A DNA stretch of 64,000 bases from Odiellus spinosus (GCA_963920705.1 OY987227.1:6497143-6561142); one strand, 5' to 3'. Positions 35,441-47,777 are shown, counted from the first letter of the stretch. Made by a program: numbers and translations. Notes: generated by a model from the sequence alone, not told the origin.

Positions 35441-36277
35441 ATATCACAGGGTCAGTAATTTCAATTTCTCGTTATTAAATTGTCGCGAGATCAATTAGAC
35501 AAGACTCGTAACGTGTCTACTTTAAGTTGATATCATCCCTGTAGGTATCTCTTCTCCCAGTTAATTCGAACAAGGACTGATGTCGCGTTTTATCCTCAGT
35601 TGGTAACGTCGGGTATAGGCTAGCCATTCCGTTTGTGGTTTCTGGGGCAAATTGAGTCTGGACGCTGAACCCATGGTCGATTAAACACGCTCGTCAGTCG
35701 CTAGGCTATCACGCGTCGTCGGTGGCCATCATTAAGGCTTCTAACTTAGATCCCCTAGTCAATTAAACGTCCAGTCCCGCGCCCTCTGTCGTCTAGATTC
35801 GCGCTGGCATCACGCTCTTGGTCCCCGTTAAATTAAGTCTACTAAATCTACGTACTACCAACGACTTATCGGCGATATCTCTAATACGCCGCTCATTTAT
35901 CGGAAGTATTAGAATCCGGCCGTTAATTTAAGTAACTATTTCGATTAGACGAAGTTCGCCAATCGAAATTCTCGAGTTGAAGCAGCTCGTTGAAGTTTCC
36001 TCGCAGGAAAGATTTAGCTTTGAGTTAACGACTTTGACGTATAAAGCCTCTATAAATCTAACCGGAAACCAACCAGAATAGGCTAATGCCTCTGTGGTTG
36101 CGTTCAACAATTTGTTGAAAAATAATTTTTATTATTATTATGTACTATAAACTCGATACGGTAGATGATAAAGCCGAAATAATTAACAAAAATCCTTCGT
36201 AAATTAACGCGAATGTATTTGTTATAAAAATAATGTCAATATCTCTCGCAAGAGTACATCGTTAATATTCTCTGACG
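35441..36277. other. stretch with no supported feature
   Basis: No gene or recognised repeat. A 60-codon minus-strand frame at 35928-36110 is unremarkable. Confidence 0.4.
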
Positions 36278-36299
36278 TACACTCTGTATACAGAGTGTA
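36278..36299. repeat. perfect 22-bp palindrome
   Basis: An uninterrupted palindrome with half-site TACACTCTGTA. It ends five bases before a minisatellite begins. It could be a hairpin or a dimeric binding site, or a chance feature; nothing nearby decides. Confidence 0.9.
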
Positions 36300-36304
36300 T
36301 GGCC

Positions 36305-36558
36305 CTAATTTGAACCTCTCAAGATGCTAATATGAACCTCTCCAGATGCTAATTTGAACCTCTCCAGATGCTAATTTGAACCTCTCCAGATGCTAATTTG
36401 AACCTCTCCAGATGCTAATTTGAACCTCTCCAGATGCTAATTTGAACCTCTCCAGATGCTAATTTGAACCTCTCCAGATGCTAATTTGAACCTCTCTAGA
36501 TGCTAATTTGAACCTCTCCAGATGCTAATTTGAGCCTCTCAAGATGCTAATTTGAAGC
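36305..36558 (+). repeat. 22-bp minisatellite, about 11.5 units
   Basis: Unit CTAATTTGAACCTCTCCAGA + TG. Most interior units are identical. Variants are concentrated at the two ends: CTCAAGATG in the first and last units, TATGAACC in the second, one CTCTAGATG and one GAGCC near the right. This is the usual signature of unequal exchange in an array core. There are no unique spacers, so it is not a CRISPR array. Confidence 0.95.
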
Positions 36559-37524
36559 TGTGAACCCTTTTTAAGAGTTCAAAATTCAACCTAGTCAAAT
36601 AGGTTCATTTTTGAACTTTAGAAGGTTCGGAATGGGTTTCACGCCTCTGAACCCCAAAAGTTTCAATCTTCAATTTTTTTCATTAACAGTTTTTAAAATT
36701 CGTTCACTACCTACACCTCGAAACTAAGTATACTATAAGGCATTTCATTTTTCTCCCGGGCTTAATTTTCTAAGCTCTATATACCATTGTAGTATACGTT
36801 AATAATAATAGTTTGGGGATTGTTTGTTTCACGAACCTTGGTGGAGAATCTAAATTAAGTACGCGAAAGATGCCATGGGTTTTGAATATATCTTTTGCCC
36901 CTGTGTTCTTACGTGCTTTAAATGAGTTCATACACAATTATTATTATCTTAATCTGCGGATGGAGGAACTAAGAGTTAGTGTATATAGTTAGAGCGACGA
37001 TCCCGGTATAGCGTTGTTAATTGGGGGCCCTCTTTTCGTTCCATCTACCTCGTAGTTGGTCCTTAGCGGCGACATCCACTGCCACCACTGCCTGGATCGC
37101 TTAATTTTCGCTACAGGAACTTGTAAGCGATCGCGAAGATTAACTTTTCGATCGGGTGTCTGTTAGGAATTTATGCTATACTCTTTCGCAACCTCGCTAT
37201 GGGCAAGGAATCGTATAGAACCTTGACGGACCTTCAAAGTGCACCCAATAGCTAGGCCGTATCTACGTTGTTTTTGTCGGTGAGGAAAATTCCCCTTTAT
37301 TATGATTTCTTATTTTTAGTCAAGGTGTTTTTCTCTAGTTGTACGTTGTAGCGCGGTAATTTTCTTTAAGGTGATAGAATTGTCTGTTTTTCTAACGGGC
37401 GTATTCCCCTACAAGACCACGGGACTCCTTTTCAAAGGGGTAATAAACGCCGTGAAATAAATTAACTTTTAAAAATTCATAAAATCCACCAATAAACTTC
37501 GTTTTACTCTGTACTCTGTTTTAT
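36559..37524. other. stretch with no supported feature
   Basis: No gene or recognised repeat. Confidence 0.4.
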
Positions 37525-37528
37525 TTAA

Positions 37529-37686
37529 AGGGTAATTAAGCGCTTTTAATAGAGGAAACCCCGACCGATGAATGCTAGAAAAGGGAACTAAGCCTAGGCG
37601 TTCTTCGTTTCAATTTGTCAAACTCCATCGTTGTGTTCCTTTAAATGATTAAGAAATTCAAGTGGCGTAATAGTTTTACTCTCCCT
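37529..37686. mobile_element. possible TTAA MITE relic
   Basis: TTAA + AGGGTAATTAAGCG on the left and TTTTACTCTCCCT + TTAA on the right resemble the AGGGAG ends of family E. The 158-bp body is not recognisably E. Tentative. Confidence 0.35.
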
Positions 37687-37690
37687 TTAA

Positions 37691-38431
37691 AGTTACGAAA
37701 CTCGGCGTATTAATCCCCCACCCCCTGGCGTGTGTAGAGGTCAATTCGAGGGTACCAGCGAAAATCCAGCAAAGTCAAACTTCCATTTTAGTTACGCGAA
37801 AACTTGTTTGAGTCACTATCGTGTTCATTGCATATTAATGGGTGGACTAGGCCTAAAATCATGAAGTGAGGATAATAAAGGCAGAGACTGATATCATCAT
37901 GGAGTGCATAATTTTTTTCAACTTGTAATTTAAGCCGCGATTTTAATTAAAAACTTAGCTACGGCCACGAAAACAAGTCCGACCGTCGCGTAACTACCGT
38001 GGGTCCCACGCGAAACATCTTGTTTTATTATTCAAACAAATATTTTAAAGAAAGTTATATTACGCATTCTAAAATGATTGCCGGCTCGTCCTTGACTTAT
38101 TAAGCGAAATTTATCACCTTCTCGGCGAAATTTATCACCTTCTCGAATCTTCATTTATTTCTGGTTTAAAAAATCGTAAACTTAAGCCCACGCGAACCCA
38201 AAAGAAAGACAATTTTGTAATTCCTAATAAGAAGACTCGAAGTGATGAGGCCCCCTCCCCAATTTGAAACATGGCTCCTTATAGCGCGCGATAGATAGAT
38301 CCTAGAATCTTTTCCAATTTGAGTCGAAATTGGGCTTATCGTATAGAGGGAGCTAGCTGCGTATTGAGAAGCGCCATCTACAATCCTATTTTCGTATCAC
38401 TCTTACAAGTATCCTACATGGCGCGTTTCTT
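37691..38431. other. stretch with no supported feature
   Basis: A short tandem repeat GCGAAATTTATCACCTTCTC occurs twice at about 38103-38144. Nothing else recognised. Confidence 0.45.
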
Positions 38432-38740
38432 AGTTGGTATTATAAAAGAACTTGTGGGTTTGACATCTTGTTCGAATGTTGCTAACTACGTCACGAAATC
38501 ACGTGGCGTTAAGGTTATACGGGACAGTTATTTCCGTTTTCATGAAACGCTAGGGGCCAGAGGGCTCAGAAGTCAGTCGGGAGAGACCCGACCTTGAGAG
38601 CTGCCACGGATATAGAACAAAATAAGCTTAAGAAATGCTCGGTGCTCACGAGCGCTATGAGCTTTACAAGCCGTTACGTATCTGATGACGTCGACGGCAA
38701 CATTCCCTAAGTAAGCTCCTCCTCTTTTATGATAGCGACT
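38432..38740 (+). mobile_element. MITE family I, copy 3
   Basis: About 309 bp from AGTTGGTATTATAAAAGAAC to CTCTTTTATGATAGCGACT, collinear with copy 1 and including an extra GTGGGTTTGACATCTTGTTC segment that copy 1 lacks and copy 2 keeps in part. A 92-codon frame overlaps it but is not preserved among copies. Confidence 0.8.
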
Positions 38741-39524
38741 TTTTGAAACACGAATATGAAAATGTTATTGTTGTCGTTACTCGTTTTCCGCAATCGATTT
38801 CTCTCTATAGCCTTTTTCATTAAGGTTAATTATTATATAATAGTTTTTAGACGACCGCGGAAACTTAACGTATACAATAAGGCGGCGGCGCCTCGACTTA
38901 TTAAATCGTAACGATACGGAACAACTGTTTTTGTTCGCTTAATTGTCGTTAGCTTAATTTACACGCGCGGACGCTAACGAGGTTATTTTTAATTAACGTC
39001 TTCCGTTTTTGGGCCGGCGGCTATATCGAGTTAATTATATTCCCTAATGGGGGGACCTAGGCCTAGTTAACGATTAACGCGCCGTTCTCCTTACGAATAA
39101 CGGATATGCCAAAGAGACGCGCGCCACCACCCATAAACACCTCCTCTTACTTATTTATGAACTACAAATGTCATTCGATATTTTTTAAAGGGGTGGTTTC
39201 TTTTTAAAATGATCTAACCATGGACCAGTTCGCGCTGGTAATTATAATTGGATTGGGGGCAATTGCGCCATGGGTCGCGCTTTCTCTAACTCACTTAATC
39301 ATTTATCTTGAATTCGAATTCTTGAATATATACTCCGAAAGTAAATATTTTTGCATATTTGAATTATTTCGCAATTTTCGGATAGAAAAATCTCTCTATA
39401 TCGTTCATTTTAAAAAGATTAAGTCAAATATTTCGGGAGTATTTCTCTTAATGACGTCACGATCGGATGGGGTGCCACACTAAAGTTGTTTTTAAATCGT
39501 ATTTTCGACTTTTTGCTCGCGCAC
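38741..39524. other. stretch with no supported gene
   Basis: An 87-codon plus frame at 39220-39483 has an ATG and a hydrophobic N-terminus but no recognisable similarity. Nothing else seen. Confidence 0.35.
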
Positions 39525-39677
39525 TAGGTTTGAACAAGATATTTATAAATTATTATCTTAATTCATAATTAGAAATTATCCACGGGAAGTCAAATAAATC
39601 AAATAAATATTAAACCAATTATTATTAACTAATTAACAAAATATTTGTGGATTATCGTGTCCAAACTCAGACCTCTA
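39525..39677. mobile_element. MITE family F, divergent copy 3
   Basis: About 153 bp from TAGGTTTGAACAAGATATTT to TCGTGTCCAAACTCAGACCT, with the family word AATTATCCACGGGAAGTC. The termini have drifted and no TSD is readable, so this is the oldest of the three F copies. Confidence 0.65.
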
Positions 39678-39704
39678 GTTTACGGTTTGTTCTCTCCGTT
39701 AGGA

Positions 39705-40040
39705 CAGAAGCCGATGAAACCCTCCTTTGAAGTCTACTACTCTAATGTTCCATATAGCGCTCCTCTCTGTATGGGTAAAATTCCCAATTTTACGAGATCG
39801 GAGGGGTCCTACTTCATACCCCCTGTCTACGGAAAATTGGAAATACTCTCTCTCCACAAACGACGATTTTTTTTTACGAACTCCAAGACTGTTAGAGATA
39901 TTCGCTCGACGAACTCCCTCTCCGAAAATATCTACCGTTAGGAGGCGTACGAATCGCGCTTTTTGAAAGTAACCCATACAGACAGGGGTAGACAAGACCC
40001 GGGAGTAATAGACTTCAAAGGAGAGTTTCATCGGCTTCTG
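39705..40040 (+). mobile_element. MITE family A, copy 4
   Basis: 336 bp with the family A ends and a perfect 7-bp duplication GTTAGGA (39698-39704 and 40041-40047). Frames of 79-110 codons on both strands here are mirror images of one another through the inverted repeats and are not genes. Confidence 0.95.
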
Positions 40041-40047
40041 GTTAGGA

Positions 40048-40970
40048 TAATTAAAATATAAAAACCTTTATGATCGAACTCCGTGTTTTTCATTCGTGGC
40101 GTCAGGTATCAGTCTATCCATTCCTCGTTATATTAGCTCCGCGGAAACCTTTTAATAGGTCGACGAAGTGAATACCTATATGCATACATCAAACGGTATA
40201 AGAATGAAAACGTGATTTTTAGTTCATCGCCAATCCTACAGAATTGCAAATTTCCCTTTCATTTTTGATCTTTTTGATCTCTGGCCGAGTGAGTGTAGGC
40301 GGAAAAAAAGGGTGTAAAAGCGTAGGAGAAGGAGGGGAGTTTGATATCGACAGCCTGAAAAAGATCCAACGTATTTAATTTATAGCTCTCGGGGTTCGAG
40401 ACCAAAATGTACCATCGTCAAATCTACTAGACTTAGAGAGATTTTTCCCTGATCTCTAATAAAATCTCTAAACTGGTTTTCTTTTAGTTGGCACGCAATT
40501 TCGATTCGTTTCGCTCGACTTAAACTAGATATAAGATTCTTAAAATGTTATCTTTTTATTTTTAAACGTTAAACTTTATAGACGTATACGTACACGTAAA
40601 CGTTCGTTTGAATTTATAAATCAAATTCGATTTGTTTCAAATTTATCTCCCTTTCATTTCTTTCGAGGAGATGAAGCGAACGTTTTATTTTCTGTTCAGA
40701 TTAATATACTTGATATACATCGTCGTTCACTATAATTCCTTCTCGACATTCCTTCCCTAAAGGCTAGTTCCCACCCGTTCCCACCTGACCCCGATTTCGC
40801 CAGCTCGCATAATTGCTGATCTAATAAAGATTAAAACTTAGCTCTTGAACTTCATAGTTTTTCTGCTCTTATCTTTTGAGCATAAAATCAGCTTGTTTTT
40901 ATTTAACCTCGAGTTACCCTTTAACCTTATTTGTCCGTTGGAAATTATCTCTTGAATAGACTGTATTTTC
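40048..40970. other. stretch with no supported feature
   Basis: No gene, RNA or family repeat recognised. Confidence 0.4.
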
Positions 40971-40975
40971 TTCTA

Positions 40976-41935
40976 TAGGGTTGCCACAGGTGAGGGAAAA
41001 CAGGGAAAAGTAAGGGAATTTGAAAATGAACCAAAAAAGTTCGGGAATTTTAAGATATTTAAAAAAATCAGGGAATTTTAAGATATTTAAAAAAATCAGG
41101 GAATTTTAAGATATTTAAAAAAATCAGGGAATTTTAAGATATTTAAAAAAGTCGGAATTTTAAGATATTTTAAAAAGTCGGGGAATTTTAAGATATTTTA
41201 AAAAGTCGGGGAATTATAAGATATTTTAAAAAGTCGGGGAATTTTAAGATATTTTAAAAAGTCGGGGAATTTTAAGATATTTTAAAAAGTCTGGGAATTT
41301 TAAGATATTTTAAAAAGTCTGGGAATTTTAAGATATTTTAAAAAGTCGGGGAATTTTAAGATATTTTAAAAAGTCGGGGAATTTTAAGATATTTTAAAAA
41401 GTCGGGGAATTTTAAGATATTTAAAAAAGTCGGGGAATTTTAAGATATTTAAAAAAGTCGGGGAATTTTAAGATATTTAAAAAAGTCGGGGAGTTTTAAG
41501 ATATTTTAAAACGTCTGGGAATTTTAAGATATTTTAAAACGTCTGGGAATTTTAAGATATTTAAAAAAGTCGGGGAATTTTAAGATATTTAAAAAAGTCG
41601 GGGAATTTTAAGATATTTAAAAAAGTCGGGGAATTTTAAGATATTTAAAAAAGTCGGGGAATTTTAAGATATTTTAAAAAGTCGGGGAATTTTAAGATAT
41701 TTTAAAAAGTCGGGGAATTTTAAGATCTTTCAAGAAGCCAGGAAGTTACAATCATTATCTTCGAAAAAGATTTGGAGCTGACCGTGTCAGTTGTATAGAT
41801 TAGAACAAAGATACGCGTGCAAAACGTTTGGCGAACGCGATTATATAAAAATTAAAAGGTAGTATTAGCTGAAACAGTCAGGGAAAACCGGTAAAAGTCA
41901 GGGAATTTGAATCTGAAAAAACTGTGGCAACCCTG
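40976..41935 (+). mobile_element. MITE family G, expanded copy, 960 bp
   Basis: Termini TAGGGTTGCCACAGGTGAGG and AACTGTGGCAACCCTG, with a perfect 5-bp duplication TTCTA (40971-40975 and 41936-41940). The right interior (GAAGCCAGGAAGTTACAATC, GATTAGAACAAAG, GCTGAAACAGTCAGG) is collinear with the copy at 47261-47772. It is over four times the length of the 226-bp copy because one internal segment has become a minisatellite. Confidence 0.93.
41040..41735 (+). repeat. 27/28-bp minisatellite inside G, about 25 units
   Basis: Unit GTCGGGGAATTTTAAGATAT + TTTAAAAA (28 bp) or one T shorter. Variant types come in runs: AATCAGGG units at the left, GTCGGGG, GTCTGGG pairs, and 27-bp TTTAAAAAA runs. This indicates growth by local duplication of blocks. 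The single ancestral unit is visible in the 226-bp copy at 5198-5423. Confidence 0.93.
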
Positions 41936-41940
41936 TTCTA

Positions 41941-43433
41941 TCCTAATATTACCACGTAGTCAGGGTCATAATGTAAGGGTATAATTAAAAAAAAAATGTT
42001 TCTAGTTAAAAAGTTAATTTTTTTCCATCAAGATTCGTGTATTTTAGGCGAAGGTGAAATTTAAATGCAAATTCTCTCTTTCTTTCTCGTATATACGGAA
42101 TAATTTGTGTAAAACCAGTTTGGAGATTAGCTTTTTTTTTCTTTCTACCTTTCTTCCGGCGAGCTCGCCGGGAATGTTAAATACGAGATTATACACAGTT
42201 TGATCTCCATTTCTCCTTTTCTCTTTCGTTGCATTTTGCGTGCTCTCCCCCCCCCCCCGGGGGTTGCTAAGATACTTCGTAGAAAGAGAAAGAGAAAGAG
42301 CGTGGGCGAATACCGGTATATTTACAAACTTGTACCTGCACGCTCGTGTACTTTGAAATTTCCCTATAGACCGTTGTAAGTCGCCACTCCAGCACCCCCT
42401 CTCCCTACAATTCCTTCGTTTTACATTATACTAGGATATAGGGGAGATAATATCTCCACATTTTAAAATCTCATTTTACATTTCCATAAATATCATTAAC
42501 CTCCGTTTAGTCAAATTTGAATCGAATGACGTGTTCACTATTGATCGAGTTTTCTCGGGTCCCGTTTACACCTAAGATATTTCACTCCTTTTTGGTTACC
42601 TTTCCATTTTTTTCTAGAAGCTGATGCTGATGGGAAATAGATGATAATATAAAATTACTTGGAAACGGATTGAGGAACTCATACTTTGTCCCAACCTTGA
42701 AAAACGGATACATTTAGCCCAGAAACAGATCCTATTTAACAGAGATTTTTGTAACTACCAAGGTTGAGGAAAAGTATAAGAAAATTATTTTCAATATTCC
42801 TGGTCTCATAGCCGCGCCGCCATTTTTTTGTAGTAACAGGCTGCCAGACTATTTCTAATTTTATTTCCCACAAACCAAATTCAAGTTGTTAGTCTGTCGC
42901 TCTCCACTAGAACAGATCACTAGAGCAGACGAAAATTTCACACTACAAAAAGATGGCGGACGATCACGTGACAAAAGTTTTCCCGGCCAAAATTTTCACG
43001 AGGGTCTCTAGACTTCCGGTTTTGGAAATCGACCAGGACTATTTATTATTAAAATTTAGTTTTCTTACTCTAGAATATAAATCTATCATAATTTAGTTAT
43101 TAGCTAATCTTATCTCAAAAAATAAAATAAAATAAGTTTAGTGGAAAAATATACGTGTTTGCTTATAAATATATAGAACCTCGTGTATGAACGAAAAACT
43201 CAATTTGTCGCTTCAAAAAAAAACCGGATATAAATATTTTAATAAATTATTCGCGGCTGAATGTGGGAAATATTTCTCGTTCGAGAAAACTCTATACGTA
43301 AACACAGAATAAAAATAAATGGAAATTAATAGGGGCTTTTTCCCCATATTCTTACCTAACTCGGAAATGAATTCGTCTCGCGTCTTACCCACGGAGGAAA
43401 AATCGCCTAATTTGGTCAAAAATGGTCAAAAAA
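41941..43433. other. stretch with no supported feature
   Basis: A C run at about 42247-42258 and an AGAAAG microsatellite at about 42281-42300. No gene recognised; the 68-codon minus frame at 43213-43419 is unremarkable. Confidence 0.4.
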
Positions 43434-43951
43434 CTCCAACAAAATTCTACCAAATAGAAAAAATGAAATAAATTCAACTAAAGGAGGATGCACACAGACC
43501 TATTTTCACGCGTTTCACGCTCGTGCACTCATAGAACCATTAAGACGGATGCACACCGACCTATTTTCACGCGTTTCGCGCTCGTGCTCTCATAGAACCA
43601 TTAAGGCGGATGCACATAGACCTATTTTCACGCGTTTCACGCTCGTGCACTCATAGAACCATTAAGGCGGATGCACATTGACCTATTTTCACGCGTTTCA
43701 CGCTCGTGCACTCAAAGAACCATTAAGGCGGATGAACACAGACCTATTTTCACGCGTTTCGTGCGCCAATGTTAAATCAATGGGCGCACGAGCGCGAAAC
43801 GCGTGAAAAGAGGTCTGTGTGAATCCGGCTTTAGCGCGTGAGCGTTAAACGCGTGAAAATAGGTCTGTGTGCATCCGGCTTAAGGTATTTCCTATTTTTT
43901 GTCCACTTCAGGTTGAATTTAGATCATTTCATTTGGTCTATTTCTGTTGGA
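43434..43951. mobile_element. putative foldback Y2, host of P
   Basis: The left arm (43434-43478, TCCAACAAAATTCTACCAAA ... AAATTCAAC) is complementary to the right arm (43912-43951, GTTGAATTTAGATCATTTCA ... CTGTTGGA). The phrase TTTTGTCCACTTCAGGTT next to the right arm recurs in Y3 as TTTTGGTCCACTTCGGGTTT. The P element fills the loop. Confidence 0.55.
43481..43881. mobile_element. MITE P with multiplied left end
   Basis: The right terminus reads ATAGGTCTGTGTGCATCCGG + CTT, and its inverse, GGATGCACACAGACCTATTT, opens the left side. The left arm is repeated five times with a 61-bp period (starts near 43484, 43545, 43606, 43667 and 43728), each unit carrying TTCACGCGTTTCACGCTCGT and AGAACCATTAAG. 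The right arm is present twice (about 43788-43835 and 43836-43881). No TSD could be fixed. Confidence 0.75.
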
Positions 43952-46596
43952 ATTAACAATTTGGACTAAATTAGAAGAATTTTCTTCAATTTCTCTTGAT
44001 TAAATTGGATAGCCTTGGAACGAGATTAATTGACAAGGCTTGGACGAATCGTGTCACCAATTGCGTGTGTACTTTAAAGAATCTAATACAGCGGCTTCGA
44101 GGCATTTAAGACTCTAGAGAATGATAGGCGTGGCTATCTTCTTTCTCCGAAGAGAGGTCCATTATTCTATTTGGCCGCTCGGACACACTCTCTCTCTCTC
44201 CCGGAAGTGAATGTTTTCGATCACGAGAATATAAACTGGTCAGTCTCTATAAATCGAGTTCCCAGGGAGTAAACCGGAAGGAGGTAAATAGGTTATAGCC
44301 TTCGATAGAGGTAAAGTTTCGTGCTGAAAATGTTTTTTTTTTTTTTTTCCCCCACCATTACTTCCATTCGTTTTATTATTTTTCAATACTTTCTCTATTT
44401 TAGTGTTTCGAGTATTTTAATCTCGCTAGCTCCAAAAACTCTAGGGAATACGAATGGTACGAATTTACGCCATTTTCTACGTATGTCTCTCTATCTCTCT
44501 TTCTCGCTGAAAACTGATTGACTGAACGTACATTTGAATTTGACACGAACCAAAAAGAATAAACTTGTTTTCAGCATTTTTTTTTTCTTCGTTGCTGGAA
44601 CAACATCAATTTCGTTGTTTTTCCATTTTTTTTTATTCGTTCGTTGGGTACGCGTTGGGAAATCCGATTGTCAGAATCAATTTTGAGATTTGTAGAGGAA
44701 CGCTATAGTATATAATCTTTCCTCTAAGATTTCAAAGCGAATTCGTATATTTTGTCGTGGACGATGAAAGCGAAATGTTTCTGACCTTATACGGTATGTA
44801 GGACGAGCGACGATGGGTTTTTAGCCACATCTTCCCCTCCCCGAGAGGCTGTGGTCTCGTGTATTGTCTGTGGCGTGTGCTCGTGATGGTGTAGAAGTGG
44901 AAAAAGATGAAAAACGCGCTGTACAACTTAAAGGGAACGGGAAACCAGTTTTAAAAATGTATAATTATTTTTAATTTAGAAGGACCAGGTCATTTGAAAC
45001 AACTCTCCATATATATATCAAAATCGATAAAAACTAACCTATAAACGATTTAAATTTCGAAGCAGTTCAATAGCCAATCAGCATTATTAACGAGTTTGAA
45101 GCTAATTTTAGAATAACCATGGCAACGCTCGCACCAAAATCGCGCGCCTCCAACTTTCTTTACTTTCAAACTAGTCCCAATTAGGCTTAGCGTAAAATCA
45201 ACCGGAAAACACTTTTCCCAGTGTGAAAGTGAATTTTTTTAACACTAATAGATACAATAATATATTTTTGCTTTCGATAAACTGCCCTTTTTATGTAATT
45301 ATGGTTTATTTATAATTGAATATCTAGAAATTTATCTTTTGAGCACTAAAACTCACGTGACTAACCCTTTTCCGAAAAAATTGGCTGTTGAATTGCAAAA
45401 TGAGCTTAACTACCTTTATTTTTAAATCACTTTTGGTCATCAATAAGTATAAGGTCCAGTTATGTCGAAAATTAGTTTTTTCCGTTTTGTCCACTATTTT
45501 AAACCATAAGATTCTTGAACCCAGATTTTCTGGCCACTTGAAAAACGCATTTCGGTTCATTTTTTTCGATAAAATATGTTTTATATTTCAATGTTAACCT
45601 AGTATTAACATTTCCATAAAGCTATAGACTAAGGACTAAGACCTTTCGACGCGTTGCCCATCTTGTTTCGTTTTAGGCTTTGTATTTTTTTCCTTTCGGG
45701 GTCAAATGTTGTTTTCGTTTTGAAATGCAAAATGCTTCTTCCTTTTTTTTCTCGTTGTTGAAATTGTTCTCGAGTGTTGTTTCGTCGGTGTTCGGGCTTT
45801 CTTCGTAACTTCGCAATATCTCGCGTTTTGTTTCGCGAAATGAAATGGACCGGAGACCAGATATGTAAATTCCTCAGTGGCTTCCATTTCTCACTCGGCG
45901 CGTGTCATCCCCCATAAAGTCGCTAGCGGAGGGAGTCAAAAGAAAAACAATGACTGCTAGTAAAAGAGGACATCTAGGGCGGCCTATGCGGAACAAATCG
46001 CTGGCTACATTTAGCTTTATTTCAAAAATTGATTAAGCCTAACACGAGCCCTAATTTAATTACGTTTTGGAGATTATTTATTTTATTTTTCGATGGTTAA
46101 CACTGATGAGAAATAATAATAGTCTAAAATAGTTTGCAAAAAACAGTATTTAACTAATATACGTTTTAAATTTTGCACTTTCACCATTTTGAATCCCGTT
46201 CTAAAGAGCAGGGCACGCTAGCCAGGCAAATTTTGGAGTAAGTAATAGGGCTTAACTAAAGTATAACTATATTCGTTCGGAATATGAATTTGATTTTAGC
46301 ATGCAGCGGGATATTGGAGTTTCGAGGAAATTAATAAATCGTGATATTTTAAATATATATGTAAATAAATATTCCTGGAATTCTGGTAGATGGGGGAATG
46401 ACTCGGGTGCGTGTAGGGTCTTGATCGTGTCGACGTCTCTTAAATTGTGAGCCGGTACGGGGGGGGGGGTGACCTTTTCCGTAATTTTAATATATAAGAA
46501 TCGAAGCTGAGAAATAGATAGGCTCGATCGTGCGCGCGTCGTAAAATATTTCCTCATAACTCATTAACCCGCACCGAATTCTACCCAAGTATTTAT
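43952..46596. other. stretch with no supported gene
   Basis: 2.6 kb with T runs near 44334-44349 and 44578-44586. Frames of 60-80 codons on both strands overlap (for example 45324-45597) without recognisable domains. No family repeats seen. Confidence 0.4.
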
Positions 46597-46777
46597 AGTT
46601 ACGTTCGCATTAGAGACTTTGAGACCGTTTTTAAAACGTTTTGAGTGTTCAAATTAACAATTAAAGGTAAAAATTCCACTTTTTGGTAAAGGATCTCTTC
46701 AGTTGACCTCAAAAATTCATAATTTGACCTTCCCTAAACGGGTTAAAATGATTTTCAGTCTCTAGTGTGAACGCCTC
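46597..46777 (+). mobile_element. MITE D1 copy
   Basis: About 180 bp from AGTTACGTTCGCATTAGAGA to AGTCTCTAGTGTGAACGCC, with GACCGTTTTTAAAACG and GACCTTCCCTAAACGG inside. Flanks do not give a clear TSD. Confidence 0.8.
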
Positions 46778-47260
46778 TCAGTTTTATGTTTCCATCGAAG
46801 TATCTTTAATAATATATACTCCGTCGCGCGGTCAATTCGAATAAGGTCAACACGAAGCGAACCCTTATCTTTAATAAGCGCGGTCCTTCTCGAAACATAA
46901 AGTAATAAAGTTTACCTACGTACGATGAATACGGAATGAAATGTTTGAAAGATATCGAGCGACATAGACTATATAGTATTTCTTATATAAAGCCACCAGG
47001 GCCTGATATACGAGATTGCTGTTCATTTTCGGAGTCGCCACTCGTTGCCAGGGTTCAATTTAAATCCGAAAAAGACTAGGAATTTAAATATCCTTGTACC
47101 AAATGATGTCGGGAAAGATTCGAGGGATAATATCTATGGCATTTGGTCATCAAACGATACTACACAATTAAAAAATGTCGAGAGTCCTAAAATTTGAAAT
47201 GCCAAATTTTGTGGCATGATCGCCCCTCTGACGTCAGATTTGTTATACCAGATTCAAAGA

Positions 47261-47772
47261 CAGGGTTGCCACAGGTCAGGGAAAACAGGGAAAAGTCAGG
47301 GAATTGGAAAATGAACCAAAAAAGTCAGGGGAAAAGTCAGGGAATTGGAAAATGAACCAAAAAAGTCAGGGGAAAAGTCAGGGAATTGGAAAATGAACCA
47401 AAAAAGTCAGGGGAAAAGTCAGGGAATTGGAAAATGAACCAAAAAAGTCAGGGGAAAAGTCAGGGAATTGGAAAATGAACCAAAAAAGTCAGGGGAAAAG
47501 TCAGGGAATTGGAAAATGAACCAAAAAAGTCAGGGGAAAAGTCAGGGAATTTAAAGATCTTTCAAGAAGCCAGGAAATTACAATCTGTAGAAAAGATCTG
47601 AAGCTGACCGTGTCAGTTGTATAGATTAGAAAAAAGTTTGGCGAACGCGATTATATAAAAAATAAAAATTGAGTATTATTTGCTGAAACTTTCAGGAAAA
47701 ATCGTTGAAAAAGGTCAGGGAAAACCTGGAAAAGTAAGGGAATTTGAAACTGAAAAAACTGTGGCAACCATG
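47261..47772 (+). mobile_element. MITE family G, second expanded copy, 512 bp
   Basis: Starts CAGGGTTGCCACAGGTCAGG, ends AACTGTGGCAACCATG, and has a perfect 5-bp duplication AAAGA (47256-47260 and 47773-47777). The right half is collinear with 40976-41935 (GAAGCTGACCGTGTCAGTTG, GGCGAACGCGATTATATAAA). Confidence 0.93.
47295..47548 (+). repeat. 41-bp minisatellite inside G, about six units
   Basis: Unit GTCAGGGAATTGGAAAATGA + ACCAAAAAAGTCAGGGGAAAA, virtually identical in every copy. It amplifies a different segment of family G from the one amplified at 41040-41735. Confidence 0.95.
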
Positions 47773-47777
47773 AAAGA

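Noticed and set aside
36305-36558. CRISPR-like regular repeat
   Set aside because: The 22-bp units are directly adjacent with no unique spacers, no cas genes are present, and the context is eukaryotic.
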